A stretch of 64,000 nucleotides of DNA from Nodosilinea sp. WJT8-NPBG4 (GCA_019359285.1 JAHHHQ010000038.1:124001-188000), one strand, 5' to 3'. Positions 1 through 10,680 are shown, numbered from the stretch's first letter. The notes: generated from the sequence alone by a model not told the origin. Numbers and translations are program-made.

Positions 1-425
1 TGCATGGTGGCAATGATGTTGGCGGGGACTTGGCGCGATCGCCCCCGGTTTCGCTCCAATGCCAGGCTTAGGGGCAGATCAAACCAGACTAGGATGATGG
101 GGGCAAAGCCAGCCTGGCGGGCGGTTGCGAGCGTCTCGCGCCGATGCCGTCGCCGCGCGTTGGTGGCGTCGTAGATTACGCCCTCTAACTCGCCCCGGTG
201 AATGGCCGCGACCCCCTGCTGCCACTGAGTGACCACCTGCTGCCAAATTCGTAGCCAGTCGCCCTGAATAGCTTCGTCACCATAGAGTTGGGCACGAAGA
301 CTATCGGTGGATACAACGCGGTAGCGAGGATGCGTCAAGACAAAATCCCTGGCCCAGCTTGATTTACCGCTGCCGGGAATACCCACCAGCATCAACAGGG
401 GCACAGGGATCTGATCTCGCGTCAC
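1..425 (-). CDS. P-loop kinase-like ATPase, C-terminally cut by window edge
   Basis: My own reading of the minus strand gives an open frame from a GTG at 425 to the window edge (about 141 codons seen). Residues 15-23 are a clear Walker A loop (GIPGSGKSS). A short strand ending in STDSLR follows, as in polynucleotide-kinase-like AAA_33 proteins, then a YDATNARRRHR segment typical of that family's base- or phosphate-contacting region and a later hydrophobic strand (IILVWFDLPL). This suggests a small ATP-dependent kinase acting on a nucleic acid or small molecule; the substrate cannot be told. The start lies 13 bases after the glgC stop, on the same strand, so co-transcription is likely. The GTG is the only good start before the Walker A loop. 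The C-terminus lies outside the window. Confidence 0.75.
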   Translation of the reverse strand, partial: MTRDQIPVPLLMLVGIPGSGKSSWARDFVLTHPRYRVVSTDSLRAQLYGDEAIQGDWLRIWQQVVTQWQQGVAAIHRGELEGVIYDATNARRRHRRETLATARQAGFAPIILVWFDLPLSLALERNRGRSRQVPANIIATM

Positions 426-438
426 CGGATACCCGGCC

Positions 439-1728
439 TTAGATGATCATGCCGTCGGGAATCACCGCATTCTTCAGCACCACGACGATGCCGCTGCGAA
501 TGTAAAAGCCCAGATCTTCGCGCTCAGCTTCCTGCACATCGTCTTTGTTGACGATCTGCACATTGCGGCCAACGCGGGCGTTTTTGTCGATAATGGCGCG
601 GCGAATCACCGAGCCTTCACCAATGCCCATGGGAATTTTGCCCCGAGTCAGGTGCTGGCTGCTCTCCGACAGCGGCTCGTAGTAGTCAGCCCCCATCAGC
701 AGCGAGTCTTCGATCACGCAGTCGGCGTTGATGCGCTGACGCAGCCCCACTACTGAGTGGTGCACGCGGCAGTTTTTGAGAATGCAGCCCTCGGTGATGC
801 TCGACTGAGTGATTTGACAGTCTTGCAACTTGTTAGGTGGCAGGTAACGAGCGCGGGTGTAGATGGGCGCGTCTTCGTGGTAGAAGCTGAAGTCAGGGTA
901 GGGCTGCTGAGTCAGCGCTAAATTCGCTTCGTAGAAAGACTCAATGGTACCGATGTCTTCCCAATAGCCATCGAATAGGTAGGCCTGCACGTTGTAATCG
1001 CGCGACGAGGCCGGAATGATTTCTTTGCCGAAATCGGTTTGGTCGAGATTTTTGCGCAGCAGGTCGATCAGCACCTGCTTTTTGAACACGTAGATGCCCA
1101 TCGAAGCAATGAAGGGCTTATCTTCGGCCTGCTCGGGGCTCAGACCCAAGGAAGTGGTGTCAACCTTCATCTGCTCTAAGGCTTCGCCCTTGGGCTTTTC
1201 GCTAAAGTCGACTACGCGCCCGGTGCCATCGACCTTCATCAGGCCAAAGTCGGAGGCTTGCTTGTAGCCAATGGGCACCACCGACAGGGTTATGTCGGCG
1301 TTGGTGGCTCGGTGGCGCTGCACAAACAGGCTGTAGTCCATGCGATAGAGGTGATCCCCGGAGAGGATGATGAAGTCCTCTACATTCCAGGAGTCGAACA
1401 GCCACAGGTATTTGCGCACGGCGTCGGCGGTGCCCTGAAACCAGCTGGGGCTCTCAGGGGTTTGCTGGGCCGCCAGCACTTCCACAAAGCCTTCGGTAAA
1501 CTGCGAAAACTGGTAGGCACGACCAATATGTCGGTTCAACGAGGCGGAGTTGAACTGGGTCAGTACGTAAATTTTGTGGATTTCGGAGTTGATGCAGTTG
1601 CTTACGGGAATATCAATTAAGCGATATTTACCGGCCAAAGAAACCGCTGGCTTAGCCCGAAATTTAGTTAATGGATAAAGGCGAGTGCCGGCACCGCCCC
1701 CTAGAATTATGGCCAGAACTGATTTCAC
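439..1728 (-). CDS. glgC: Glucose-1-phosphate adenylyltransferase (ADP-glucose pyrophosphorylase)
   Basis: Makes ADP-glucose from glucose-1-phosphate and ATP, the committed step of glycogen synthesis in the cytosol. The 429-residue length is typical of cyanobacterial GlgC. Visible signatures are the N-terminal nucleotide loop [12 protein letters not shown] (residues 10-21) followed by RAKPAV, the substrate motif [18 protein letters not shown] around residue 125, and [15 protein letters not shown] before the C-terminal left-handed beta-helix that carries allosteric sites in this family. The protein ends with the usual DGMII-type C-terminus. A P-loop kinase gene follows on the same strand after 13 bases. 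The 278-base spacer upstream (1729-2006) holds no gene I can support; it must contain the promoter, but I could not pick one confidently. Confidence 0.97.
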   Translation of the reverse strand: MKSVLAIILGGGAGTRLYPLTKFRAKPAVSLAGKYRLIDIPVSNCINSEIHKIYVLTQFNSASLNRHIGRAYQFSQFTEGFVEVLAAQQTPESPSWFQGTADAVRKYLWLFDSWNVEDFIILSGDHLYRMDYSLFVQRHRATNADITLSVVPIGYKQASDFGLMKVDGTGRVVDFSEKPKGEALEQMKVDTTSLGLSPEQAEDKPFIASMGIYVFKKQVLIDLLRKNLDQTDFGKEIIPASSRDYNVQAYLFDGYWEDIGTIESFYEANLALTQQPYPDFSFYHEDAPIYTRARYLPPNKLQDCQITQSSITEGCILKNCRVHHSVVGLRQRINADCVIEDSLLMGADYYEPLSESSQHLTRGKIPMGIGEGSVIRRAIIDKNARVGRNVQIVNKDDVQEAEREDLGFYIRSGIVVVLKNAVIPDGMII

Positions 1729-2006
1729 AAGATTCCCTCAATAAGCCCACAAACTGGCTCGTTTTACACCGTCTGTTTCACATTTCCAGTGTGAGCCTGA
1801 GGGTACCGCTTGACAAGGGGTTGACGAAAATATTGTGGCGGAATGTGACTTGGAACACGCTAGCGGTTTTAAATGATCCCTATAGGCTAGACCTCAGCCG
1901 GGGGCAGGGTGGCGTCGGTTGAGGGGCAGTGGGGCGCATAGATTAGAGCCTTATCGGTGAACTCGCTAAGGTTAAAATCGTCTGACCTTCTATTAGGATC
2001 CGGCTC

Positions 2007-3662
2007 TTAAAGTCGGATGACCGACAGAGTGATGGCGCTGGTGTTGTTTTCGGGAAAGGTGTCGATAAAAAAGGCACAGAGCTGGGCAGGTTCATCGACC
2101 TCGAGGGAAAGGGTGTCGGCGTAGCCGTTGAGGGTAGACCAGGTGCCGTTGACCCAGACGCCAGTTTTCAAATTTGAGACTCGGCCGCCGTAGATCCACA
2201 GCAGTACCCAGGGCTCGCCACGTTTGGTGTCATTACCGTAGTTAAAAGTGCCTGCTTTAATGCGAAGGATGTAGGAGCCAGGATCGAGGCTGTCGGTGGC
2301 GGCAACCTGATCCTGTAGGTACTGCATCTGGTCGCCCCTGAGCAGGACGGCGTTGCGACGACTATGCACGGTTATGGTTTGAATTGCGCAAGTTTTAGAG
2401 ACAACAGCAGCGACGTCTCTTACAGGGGCGGGCTGGGCTGTTTTTGGATCTAGCACAGGGGCTATGGCCACATCGTCTACCGAAGCTGCTGTAGGGGGCG
2501 TCGGGACTGCTACCAGAGCTGTTAACGGGACTGCTGCCGGAGCTACTGCACGTGACGCCATTGGTTTACGCTTACCCTTGAGCAGCCACCATAGCAGCCC
2601 GCCCAAAATAGGAATGCCCAACAGCCACCAGGGAAAACGCCTTGATGAAGCGGCCTCTGTTGTGGTGCCAGCGGAGGGTGCTAAAGCGGTGTCCTGTCCG
2701 GAGGTAGCGGTGGACTCAAGGGTCGCAGTCGGGGCTGGAGTCGCGATCGCGGCAGTAGTTTTAGGCGAGGGTGTTGCTGTCGGTTCTGCTGCCTTGGTTG
2801 CGGCGGCGGCAGCGCTAGTCGGCCCCGGCACCTTCATAAAAAAACCGAGCAAGGCCAGGGCGGCGGGGGTGGGGTTTTCGGCGTTGTAGACGTAGGCCCG
2901 ATGCTGGGAGTAGGGGTAGCGAGGGTCGTTGGGCAGCGTTTGGTGCAGGGCTAAAACCCGCACATCGCTGCGGCCCAGCACTTGGGATGCCACCGCGTAG
3001 CCAATGCCGTCAGCACCCAGAGCCTCGATTACGGCCTCGGTGTCATCGTCATCGATGGGGTCGGCAGTGGAGCCAGTGCCAAAGAAGGCTCCGTCAAAAG
3101 CGGCATAGCGACTCAGAGCGATGCGGGTATCGCTGTAGTTGGGGCGATCGACCACGCGAATGCGAGCAGGGTCACCGCCGACCTCTGCCCAGTTCCTAAT
3201 TTCGCCGCGAAACATTCGGGCAAACTGGTCAAAGCTCAGGCTGCCGTCGAAGGGGTTCTCAGTGCCGACAATTACGGCAATTTTTTCGCGCTCAATGGGC
3301 ACTTCCACTAGACCTTGACTGCGTTCGGCGGCAGTCAACGGCCGCCCGGTGGCCACAATATCTAGCTCACCATCGATCAACGCCCGCAGCGCTGCATCGG
3401 TGCGGCTGGTTTCCATTTCCACTGAGGCATTGGGGAAGCGTTTGAGAAAGCGATCGCGCAGGCCTTCGTTAACTAGCACCATACTGCTAGAGCCGTCGAG
3501 GCGCAGCACTGCATCTGCCGGTAGCTCAGTGGGAATCGAGACGTTGTCGGGAAGGGTGCCTGGGGCTTGAGCGAGAAGGCGATCGGCGGCGATCGGCGAA
3601 ACCGCTACTGTGGCCAGCAGCAGCGCCACGGCCTGCGCCAGAGAAGGTGATTGAGTTGCCAT
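2007..3662 (-). CDS. PstS-like substrate-binding protein with transmembrane anchor and C-terminal WIYGG domain
   Basis: A 551-residue multi-part protein. Residues 1-32 are a signal peptide. About 45-285 form a phosphate-binding-like periplasmic domain (RLDGSSSMVLVNEGLRDRF near 55, then PBP_like features such as DIVATGRPLTAAER and IAVIVGTENPFDG). Next comes an Ala/Thr/Pro-rich linker (about 285-340), one transmembrane segment (WWLLGIPILGGLLWWLL, about 345-362) with basic residues after it, a second Ala/Pro-rich stretch, and a C-terminal domain of about 125 residues. That last domain is clearly homologous to the whole of the next upstream protein: both have TVH..RN, LWIYGG, a TW..LNGY.D run and LCAFF.DT. 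I infer a sensor or scaffold that sees phosphate or a similar ligand outside the membrane, with the C-terminal domain inside. No transporter genes are adjacent, so it is unlikely to serve a Pst transporter directly. Confidence 0.7.
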   Translation of the reverse strand: MATQSPSLAQAVALLLATVAVSPIAADRLLAQAPGTLPDNVSIPTELPADAVLRLDGSSSMVLVNEGLRDRFLKRFPNASVEMETSRTDAALRALIDGELDIVATGRPLTAAERSQGLVEVPIEREKIAVIVGTENPFDGSLSFDQFARMFRGEIRNWAEVGGDPARIRVVDRPNYSDTRIALSRYAAFDGAFFGTGSTADPIDDDDTEAVIEALGADGIGYAVASQVLGRSDVRVLALHQTLPNDPRYPYSQHRAYVYNAENPTPAALALLGFFMKVPGPTSAAAAATKAAEPTATPSPKTTAAIATPAPTATLESTATSGQDTALAPSAGTTTEAASSRRFPWWLLGIPILGGLLWWLLKGKRKPMASRAVAPAAVPLTALVAVPTPPTAASVDDVAIAPVLDPKTAQPAPVRDVAAVVSKTCAIQTITVHSRRNAVLLRGDQMQYLQDQVAATDSLDPGSYILRIKAGTFNYGNDTKRGEPWVLLWIYGGRVSNLKTGVWVNGTWSTLNGYADTLSLEVDEPAQLCAFFIDTFPENNTSAITLSVIRL

Positions 3663-3684
3663 GGTAGTATCCCTAACCGCTCCG

Positions 3685-4089
3685 CTAAATTCGCACGATC
3701 GAGAGGGTCAGTTCTTCGTCGTTGTCTTCTAAATAGGTATCAAAGAAAAAGGCGCAAAGGGTAGCGGACTCCACCACCTCCATTACCAAGGCGTCGTCGT
3801 AGCCGTTGAGCGATACCCAGGTGGCATTCACCGGCACGTTGGTCTTTTGGTTGATTACCTGACCGCCGTAGATCCACAGCACCACCACCGGCTCATTGCG
3901 CGGGGCCTCGACCCCATTGCCAAGGGAGCTCGAGCGAATTTTGACAATATTGGTGCCCGGCTCTAGCTGCACCGAGACCCCGGTTCGCTGCAGCGCCTCC
4001 ATCTGCTCAGGGCCGAACTGAAAGCAGTTGCGCTGTCCGTGAACTGTTAGATCTGTGACTGTGCACCCATCCATAACCCGGGTCTCCAT
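3685..4089 (-). CDS. Stand-alone WIYGG-domain protein
   Basis: A 134-residue protein with no signal peptide or membrane segment. Its whole length matches the C-terminal domain of the following gene: shared landmarks are TVHGQRN (near 15), LEPGTNIVKI, EPVVVLWIYGG (near 68), the LNGYDD region (near 93), LCAFFFDT (near 110) and a closing LSIVRI. The pattern of alternating hydrophobic residues suggests an all-beta fold. Twenty-two bases separate it from the downstream gene, so the two probably form an operon with this gene first. I do not recognise a named family and give no function. A plausible inference is that the free domain pairs with, or competes for, the membrane-tethered copy. Confidence 0.65.
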   Translation of the reverse strand: METRVMDGCTVTDLTVHGQRNCFQFGPEQMEALQRTGVSVQLEPGTNIVKIRSSSLGNGVEAPRNEPVVVLWIYGGQVINQKTNVPVNATWVSLNGYDDALVMEVVESATLCAFFFDTYLEDNDEELTLSIVRI

Positions 4090-4115
4090 CCAACGAGTTT
4101 GCTACCTAGAGACTG

Positions 4116-4131
4116 TAGGGCGATCGCCCTA
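4116..4131. repeat. 16-bp perfect palindrome around a HIP1 site
   Basis: TAGGGCGATCGCCCTA is a complete inverted repeat centred on the GCGATCGC (HIP1) octamer. It sits in the 230-bp divergent spacer between the WIYGG-domain gene (minus) and the ParM-like gene (plus). It could be a chance extension of HIP1 or a regulator site; nothing else in this spacer looks like an ordered centromere array. Confidence 0.4.
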
Positions 4132-4319
4132 AGCCCAAACAAAGATCCCACAAATTTTAAGGAATGTCTGCCCCTTTGAATCCTGAACTATACCCTTGTC
4201 AGGATAGTACAAATGCATTAGTGTTAGTTCATGCGTACTTATGGGTACAACCGTTCCCAATTTTGCTGTGACGGTAGCCTAACGCACCGCTGACCTGATA
4301 TCCCCCACGAGAGTTTCCT

Positions 4320-5375
4320 ATGACCACGACTACCGCCTCCCGCAGCCGCTCCGCCGCTGGTGCGACTCGTTCGGCCAAGGCTCGCGGCACCCAGGCGGCC
4401 AGCGCCACCATCCCGGTGCTTGCCCTCGATGCCGGCAACTACGACCTCAAATTCTTTGCCGGCAGTGGCCATCCCAAGGCCATTCGCTCGGTGCGTTACC
4501 AGCTGCCCCTAGGGCGCGATGCCGTCAGTTTCTCAGAAGCCTCTCCCTTGATCGAGCTGCCTGATGGCCGTCGCTATCACTTTGGAGCCCAGGCTTACAA
4601 ATACCGTCGCCAGCAGCAAACCGTCATCGAAAATAAGGTGGAACTGGCCAAGCTGCACCTCTATGCCTGCCTTGAGCCCCTGGCTGGCGACGTGTCTGAC
4701 TACAGCCTCGATCTCCATGTTTCTACCCCCGATCCGGCTCGCAACGGCGAAGATATCCAGGCTCAGCTGCTCGGTGTTCACGAGTTCATTCGCAACGACA
4801 TTGAGTTTCGCGTCAAGGTCGAATCGGTGGAGGTAGGCCGTGAGGGCATGGGGTCCTACCACTATGCCAAGGCCCAGGGCATTATCCCCGGACAGGGCTA
4901 CATCATTGTGGTCGATATTGGCGGCGGCACCTGGCTCACTCGCCTGGTTGATGCCGATGGCGAAGTCATCGACGAAAACATCATGGATCGCGGTGGCACC
5001 TACGAATTGGCTACAGCCATCAGCTTTGACCATCGTCTCACCGACCTCTTGGGCAGTAGCGCCGATCCCTGCATCGTCATGGATGGCTTTCGCACTGACC
5101 ACGTCTACGCCGATACGGGCTTGGCCTGGGCTGACTGGCTCGATGAATATTTAGACCCGTGGTTTAAGGGCATCTTCCAGACTGTGAAAGCCCAGTACAC
5201 CCCCTATATGCCCAGAGTGACGCGCTTTTTGGTGACCGGCGGTGGCTCCCACCTGATCGCCGATCGCCTGCAAGGGCACGATCTGTTTGCCGTCATGGGC
5301 GACCCTCAATTTGCCAACGTTCGCGGCTTGTTCTTGATGACCGGGGATACCCAACTATGCATGACCACCAAGTAA
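4320..5375 (+). CDS. ParM/StbA-like actin-family ATPase
   Basis: A 351-residue bacterial actin homologue. After a basic, Ser/Ala/Thr-rich N-terminal tail of about 30 residues come the three nucleotide-binding motifs: phosphate-1 (VLALDAGNYDLKFF, Asp37), phosphate-2 (VVDIGGGTW, about residue 197) and the adenosine motif (LVTGGGSHL, about 304). This order and spacing fit the ParM/StbA and Alp7-type filament proteins that segregate plasmids, not MreB or FtsA. The last 19 bases overlap the next gene, so the two are translated together. All other genes around it are chromosomal, so it may act in positioning something other than a plasmid, or be a captured plasmid cassette. The start ATG is preceded by GAGAGTTTCCT, a weak ribosome-binding site. 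Confidence 0.8.
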   Translation: MTTTTASRSRSAAGATRSAKARGTQAASATIPVLALDAGNYDLKFFAGSGHPKAIRSVRYQLPLGRDAVSFSEASPLIELPDGRRYHFGAQAYKYRRQQQTVIENKVELAKLHLYACLEPLAGDVSDYSLDLHVSTPDPARNGEDIQAQLLGVHEFIRNDIEFRVKVESVEVGREGMGSYHYAKAQGIIPGQGYIIVVDIGGGTWLTRLVDADGEVIDENIMDRGGTYELATAISFDHRLTDLLGSSADPCIVMDGFRTDHVYADTGLAWADWLDEYLDPWFKGIFQTVKAQYTPYMPRVTRFLVTGGGSHLIADRLQGHDLFAVMGDPQFANVRGLFLMTGDTQLCMTTK

Positions 5376-5695
5376 CTCAACACGTCCCCAACTCGGGTCG
5401 CCCCACCCGCCACGACAATAAGGTTCGCCTAAGCCAGGATGTGCTCGAAAAAGCCGAGCTCATTGCCGCTGAGTGGGGGCTTAAGAACGCCCGCGCTGCT
5501 GTAGAGGCCGTGTTTCGCCGCTACTGTGACGACTACCTCTACGGTCGCCCGCCTGAGAGGGGAGACAGTTTTGCCGGTCGGGAGACTGCTCTGCCCAACT
5601 ATGGTGAAGCACAACCTGCTCCGACTAAGCGATTGGTTCCAGCCCCGCCCAAGTGTGAAGCGCTGGATGCATTAGATCAGCTCTTGGCACTTTGA
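5357..5695 (+). CDS. Small basic protein paired with ParM-like ATPase, possible ParR-type adaptor
   Basis: A 112-residue protein whose ATG overlaps the end of the actin-like gene by 19 bases. Residues 15-60 contain a basic strand (RHDNKVRLSQDVL) followed by a helix-rich segment (EKAELIAAEWGLKNARAAVEAVFRRY), which resembles the strand-helix-helix plan of ribbon-helix-helix DNA-binding proteins. The C-terminal half is Pro-rich and probably disordered, ending in a hydrophobic LDALDQLLAL helix. In ParMRC systems the second gene encodes ParR, a ribbon-helix-helix adaptor whose C-terminus binds the filament, so by position and layout this is the natural ParR candidate. The homology is not certain; it may instead be a regulator of the actin gene. 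Confidence 0.55.
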   Translation: MHDHQVTQHVPNSGRPTRHDNKVRLSQDVLEKAELIAAEWGLKNARAAVEAVFRRYCDDYLYGRPPERGDSFAGRETALPNYGEAQPAPTKRLVPAPPKCEALDALDQLLAL

Positions 5696-5774
5696 AATTG
5701 TTGGAACGCTAGCAGAATCTTAGTTCATTCATAGGGTGTGTCAATGGTCTACATTGCGCACCTTTTTTATTTGC

Positions 5775-7226
<1,452 letters not shown>

Positions 7227-7319
7227 TCACCTAGATGACTAATCTCACTATGGAACAAAAAGACGACCAATGCCCGTTCAAGTTTCAATGCGTAACAAGG
7301 TACAGAACAGCTTACGCCT

Positions 7320-7601
7320 CTACAAAACACCCGACTCTAGTTGATCTAAATATATGAAGTCAGGAGACTTTACTCCAGCATCAGCTCTTATTTCCACAAG
7401 TTTAGGAGATTCAAAAAATTGCTTGGCATTCTCTATTGATGTCCAAGATGAGAAATGCACCACTTTGTTAGGATTATTGTCACACTTTAAGAGCTGATAC
7501 GCTTTCTCCCCAGCTTCCCTTCTTATGTCGGAGGCATCATCGAAAATCTTCTTCCATAAATCATAATCTTCAACTTCATGAATAATTAATACGTATTGCA
7601 T
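7320..7601 (-). CDS. Small dimeric alpha-beta-barrel-like protein
   Basis: A 93-residue protein beginning MQYVLIIHEVEDYDLWKKIFD and containing KVVHFSSWTSIENAKQFFESP. The layout (strand, helix with DYDLWKKIFDD, strand, then W.S.E.AK.F helix) is that of the small ferredoxin-like fold shared by antibiotic-biosynthesis-monooxygenase and stress-barrel proteins, which work as dimers. No catalytic residue can be assigned. The DNA is more AT-rich than neighbours, as is the next gene, suggesting both are recent arrivals. It lies 55 bases downstream of that membrane-protein gene on the same strand, so co-transcription is possible. Confidence 0.6.
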   Translation of the reverse strand: MQYVLIIHEVEDYDLWKKIFDDASDIRREAGEKAYQLLKCDNNPNKVVHFSSWTSIENAKQFFESPKLVEIRADAGVKSPDFIYLDQLESGVL

Positions 7602-7656
7602 AGTTCTTTAGCTTTCAGTATTTTGACCACCTAAAAAGTGCTTCAGGCTGCGTTAG

Positions 7657-8247
7657 CTAATTGAACTCAACCTGCGTAGCTTTTGCCTCAAGACTATCGC
7701 TCATCAAGAGAGCATTCACTTTTATAATCAAACGCCAATGAACAACCCAAAGAATCAGAGCAATGAAACCAGCAGCCTCCCCAATGAACGATGGAGACAG
7801 CGCAACAACTTGAGCGATGCACCAACCAAGACCTGACACCCTACCAAATCTATTCACTACTTCTAAATTCTGATTGATCTGAGCTTCTTGTTTTATCGAT
7901 CGCGTGACATTCAGAATGATGAAAAAGTCCTCGACGATGTTGTAAAACGGCACAAACATGAGCCACACCATTTTAGGGCTCATGGCTTGGCAACTAGGCT
8001 GAACTAACGATAGGCACTTTTGTAGTGACCGACAATACAGTGCAACGCCTATAATAAAGGCAGCAACAATTGCTGAGGTAGCGAAAAACTCCATTGCTCC
8101 AAGAGATTCTAAAACTCCGCTACTTCCAGCTCTATTTTCTGTCATGCTCCAAAACGGATAAAGCATCACACTATTTATAAAAGAGATGAAGCCCAGCTCG
8201 TTATTAGAGGAAAACTTTCCACCTAATACCCCTTTGCGGATGATCAA
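7657..8247 (-). CDS. Unknown multi-pass membrane protein (DUF4328-like)
   Basis: A 196-residue protein with about four hydrophobic segments (roughly 50-70, 95-115, 135-155 and 160-178). The middle section M.PKMVWLMFVPFYNIVEDFFIILNVTRSIK resembles the conserved core of DUF4328-type membrane proteins, where a Pro-Asn containing helix is followed by a polar SIK-like run. The longest frame starts with TTG at 8247. ATG codons at about 8163 and 8142 are alternatives, the latter preceded by TTTTGGAG but very close. The function is unknown. Base composition is AT-rich compared with the flanking chromosomal genes. Confidence 0.55.
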   Translation of the reverse strand: MIIRKGVLGGKFSSNNELGFISFINSVMLYPFWSMTENRAGSSGVLESLGAMEFFATSAIVAAFIIGVALYCRSLQKCLSLVQPSCQAMSPKMVWLMFVPFYNIVEDFFIILNVTRSIKQEAQINQNLEVVNRFGRVSGLGWCIAQVVALSPSFIGEAAGFIALILWVVHWRLIIKVNALLMSDSLEAKATQVEFN

Positions 8248-8448
8248 ATAGAATAACTCAGTATAAACCCCTCTACTTTGGTCAGTGATCGCTTAAGTTC
8301 TCTTTAGCTTCAGCCTCCTTTTTAGAATCGACATACACTAGCCCTCTCGGCCATGCCATAGCCAGCAGCCAGTGAGAATCGCTCTTTTGCGTCGTGCTCA
8401 GCCAAAGGAGCGCAGGTACTGTGGCACAATGGAAGACACTCTTAAATT

Positions 8449-9576
8449 TTGCCGTCATCTTTTGAAACGCCTGTGAATTCTTCTGTTGCGACCCCCTCGG
8501 CCACCTTTGCCCCCGCTCGCCGCGCGGTATTTCCCTTCACCGCCGTGATTGGCCAAGACGACATGAAGCTGGCCCTGCTGCTCAACGTCATCGACCCCAA
8601 AATTGGCGGGGTGATGATCATGGGCGATCGCGGCACCGGCAAATCCACCACCATTCGCGCCCTGGCCGATCTGCTGCCCGAAATCGAGGTTGTGGCCGAT
8701 GACCCCTTCAGCCGTTCGCCCCAGGACCGCGACGTGTGGGCCGAGCGCAATACCGACGACCTGCCCGTAGCGCTAAAGAAAGTGCCCATGGTCGATCTAC
8801 CCCTGGGGGCCACCGAAGATCGAGTCTGCGGCACAATTGATATTGAGAAAGCTCTGTCCGAAGGCGTCAAAGCCTTTGAGCCGGGTCTGCTAGCCAAGGC
8901 CAATCGCGGCATTCTCTATGTAGACGAGGTCAACCTGCTCGACGACCACCTCGTCGACGTGCTGCTCGACTCCGCCGCCTCGGGCTGGAACACCGTAGAG
9001 CGCGAAGGCATCTCTATTCGCCACCCGGCCCAGTTTGTGCTGGTGGGCTCCGGCAACCCCGAGGAAGGGGAACTGCGGCCTCAGCTGCTCGATCGCTTCG
9101 GTATGCACGCCGAGATTCGTACCGTGCGCGACCCCGAGCTGCGGGTGCAGATTGTAGAGCAGCGCTCTGAGTTTGACCAAGACCCCGCCGCCTACCTGAC
9201 CAAGCACCAGGCCGAGCAGGAAGCGCTCCAGGTCAAACTGGTGGAGGCGCAGCAGCGGCTGGCCTCGGTCAACCTCGACTACGAAGACCGGGTGCGCATC
9301 TCTGAAGTGTGCTCAGAGCTAGATGTAGACGGGCTGCGAGGCGACATTGTCACCAACCGGGCCGCCAAGGCGATCGCTGCCTACGAGGGCCGCACCGAAG
9401 TCACCCTCGACGACATCAAGCGGGTGATTGTGCTCTGCCTGCGCCACCGCCTGCGCAAAGACCCACTAGAGAGCATCGACTCAGGCTACAAAGTCGAGAA
9501 AGTGTTCTGCAAGGTGTTTGGCCTGGCCGACCCCGATGCGGCGGTCAACGGTCGCCAGCCTGTGGGGGCTCGGTAA
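8449..9576 (+). CDS. chlI: Magnesium chelatase ATPase subunit I
   Basis: The AAA+ motor of magnesium chelatase, which with ChlD and ChlH inserts Mg2+ into protoporphyrin IX at the start of chlorophyll synthesis. The protein is 375 residues in the longest frame. The Walker A loop GDRGTGKST lies at residues 59-67, the ChlI-specific segment [12 protein letters not shown] follows near 93, and the Walker B/lid stretch [21 protein letters not shown] lies near 155. The C-terminal helical lid ends with a VEKVF.KVFGL run as usual. An in-frame stop precedes the TTG at 8449; a GTG nine codons in is the other possible start, since family homology begins only near residue 25. ruvC follows after 8 bases. 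Confidence 0.96.
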   Translation: MPSSFETPVNSSVATPSATFAPARRAVFPFTAVIGQDDMKLALLLNVIDPKIGGVMIMGDRGTGKSTTIRALADLLPEIEVVADDPFSRSPQDRDVWAERNTDDLPVALKKVPMVDLPLGATEDRVCGTIDIEKALSEGVKAFEPGLLAKANRGILYVDEVNLLDDHLVDVLLDSAASGWNTVEREGISIRHPAQFVLVGSGNPEEGELRPQLLDRFGMHAEIRTVRDPELRVQIVEQRSEFDQDPAAYLTKHQAEQEALQVKLVEAQQRLASVNLDYEDRVRISEVCSELDVDGLRGDIVTNRAAKAIAAYEGRTEVTLDDIKRVIVLCLRHRLRKDPLESIDSGYKVEKVFCKVFGLADPDAAVNGRQPVGAR

Positions 9577-9584
9577 GCACTACT

Positions 9585-10085
9585 GTGGGTCAGCGCATTC
9601 TCGGGCTTGACCCAGGGTTAGCCATTCTGGGGTTTGGGGTAATCGACGGGGCCGATCTCTCGGCACCCGCTGCCTCGGGCACCCATGCCGAGGCAGCGGT
9701 GGTTGACTTTGGCGTGATCGAAACGCCCGCCAAGACTCCGGTGGGCGATCGCCTCTGCACCATCTATACTGACTTGCACAGCCTGCTAGAGCTGTATAAG
9801 CCGGATTTGGTGGCGATCGAAAAGTTCTTTTTTTACCGCATGGGCAACACGATCTTGGTGGCCCAGGCGCGCGGGGTAGTGATGCTGGTGCTGGCTCAGC
9901 ACAGCATGCCCTTTGTGGAGTTTACCCCGGCCCAGGTAAAGCAGGCTCTGACGGGTTACGGCAATGCCGATAAGTCTGAGGTGCAGCAGGCGGTGGCCCG
10001 AGAGCTGGACCTAGAGCGCATTCCCCGTCCTGACGATGCGGCAGATGGGCTGGCCCTGGCATTGGCGGCCTGGTATCAGCGCTAA
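9585..10085 (+). CDS. ruvC: Holliday junction resolvase RuvC
   Basis: Cleaves Holliday junctions as a dimer together with RuvAB during recombination repair. The real frame starts at the GTG at 9585, giving 166 residues, the normal size; the frame is open further upstream but that part is antiparallel to chlI coding sequence and meaningless. The acidic active-site set of the RNase H fold is present: ILGLDPG at the N-terminus, VAIEKFFF near 70, and [13 protein letters not shown] near the C-terminus. It lies 8 bases after chlI, so the two are co-transcribed and probably translationally coupled. It ends convergent with the acetyltransferase gene. Confidence 0.95.
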   Translation: MGQRILGLDPGLAILGFGVIDGADLSAPAASGTHAEAAVVDFGVIETPAKTPVGDRLCTIYTDLHSLLELYKPDLVAIEKFFFYRMGNTILVAQARGVVMLVLAQHSMPFVEFTPAQVKQALTGYGNADKSEVQQAVARELDLERIPRPDDAADGLALALAAWYQR

Positions 10086-10134
10086 AACGCATTTAACTTC
10101 TTCGCTTCTCGTAACCGGCCAGCGACTGGCAACT

Positions 10135-10680
10135 TTAAGGGGTTTCGCTAGCGGCTGAGTCCAGTTCCTTCTTCAGCAGAATGGCCTCAGGGTAATAGCC
10201 GAGAGATTGATATAGCGCCTGAGCCGCCTGGTTGCCGCTAAACACTTGTAGGCTAATCTGCCTGTGTCCCTGCTGCTGCGCCCATTCATGAGCCACCGCA
10301 AGTAGGGCCGTGGCGATACCTTGCCGCCGATGCTCGGGGGTAACGTAAAGCATCAGCACGTAGGGATGCAGAACACCGCTGCGCTGATCGGTCGCTTGCC
10401 CGAGCCAGATCGTTCCCACCGGAGCAGCGAGGGAACTAGCGGTAGAATCCACATCCACCCACCAGAGGGGCGTCTCTCGACCAAGGAAGCGATCGACCGT
10501 GGCGGCAATGTGGCCTGTGGGTTGCTGAGGGTCAAGCTCGCCATAGGTGCGCTCCATAAACTTGACTACGGTGGTGCGATCGCGGGTGGAGCCAGAGCGT
10601 AGTTTATAGCCCGGTAACGTAAACGGGACTGCTTTTCCCCCGTGACTCATCGTGTTTGCCCCATCCTTGACGTTGGCCAT
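10135..10680 (-). CDS. GNAT-family N-acetyltransferase
   Basis: A 181-residue GNAT fold protein. The acetyl-CoA-binding segment is seen as YVTPEHRRQGIATALLAVAHEWA (about residues 112-134, the R/Q-x-x-G-x-A motif A), followed by a strand with ISLQVFSGNQAAQALYQSLGYYPEA (motif B, the usual N..A..LY..LGF form). The N-terminal half (TVVKFMERTYGEL) matches the substrate side of the family. The substrate cannot be deduced. It is convergent with ruvC and about 200 bases from the methyltransferase gene that starts in the other direction. Confidence 0.88.
   Translation of the reverse strand: MANVKDGANTMSHGGKAVPFTLPGYKLRSGSTRDRTTVVKFMERTYGELDPQQPTGHIAATVDRFLGRETPLWWVDVDSTASSLAAPVGTIWLGQATDQRSGVLHPYVLMLYVTPEHRRQGIATALLAVAHEWAQQQGHRQISLQVFSGNQAAQALYQSLGYYPEAILLKKELDSAASETP

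Noticed and set aside
1258..1620. Plus-strand open frame of 120 codons
   Set aside because: It is the reverse complement of conserved glgC coding sequence, a shadow typical of GC-rich genes.
4090..4319. Centromere (parC) for the ParM-like system
   Set aside because: Only scattered GTAC motifs and one HIP1 palindrome are seen; no ordered direct repeats.
9309..9584. Upstream extension of the ruvC frame
   Set aside because: It lies within chlI in another frame, gives an Arg-rich translation, and RuvC homology starts at 9585.
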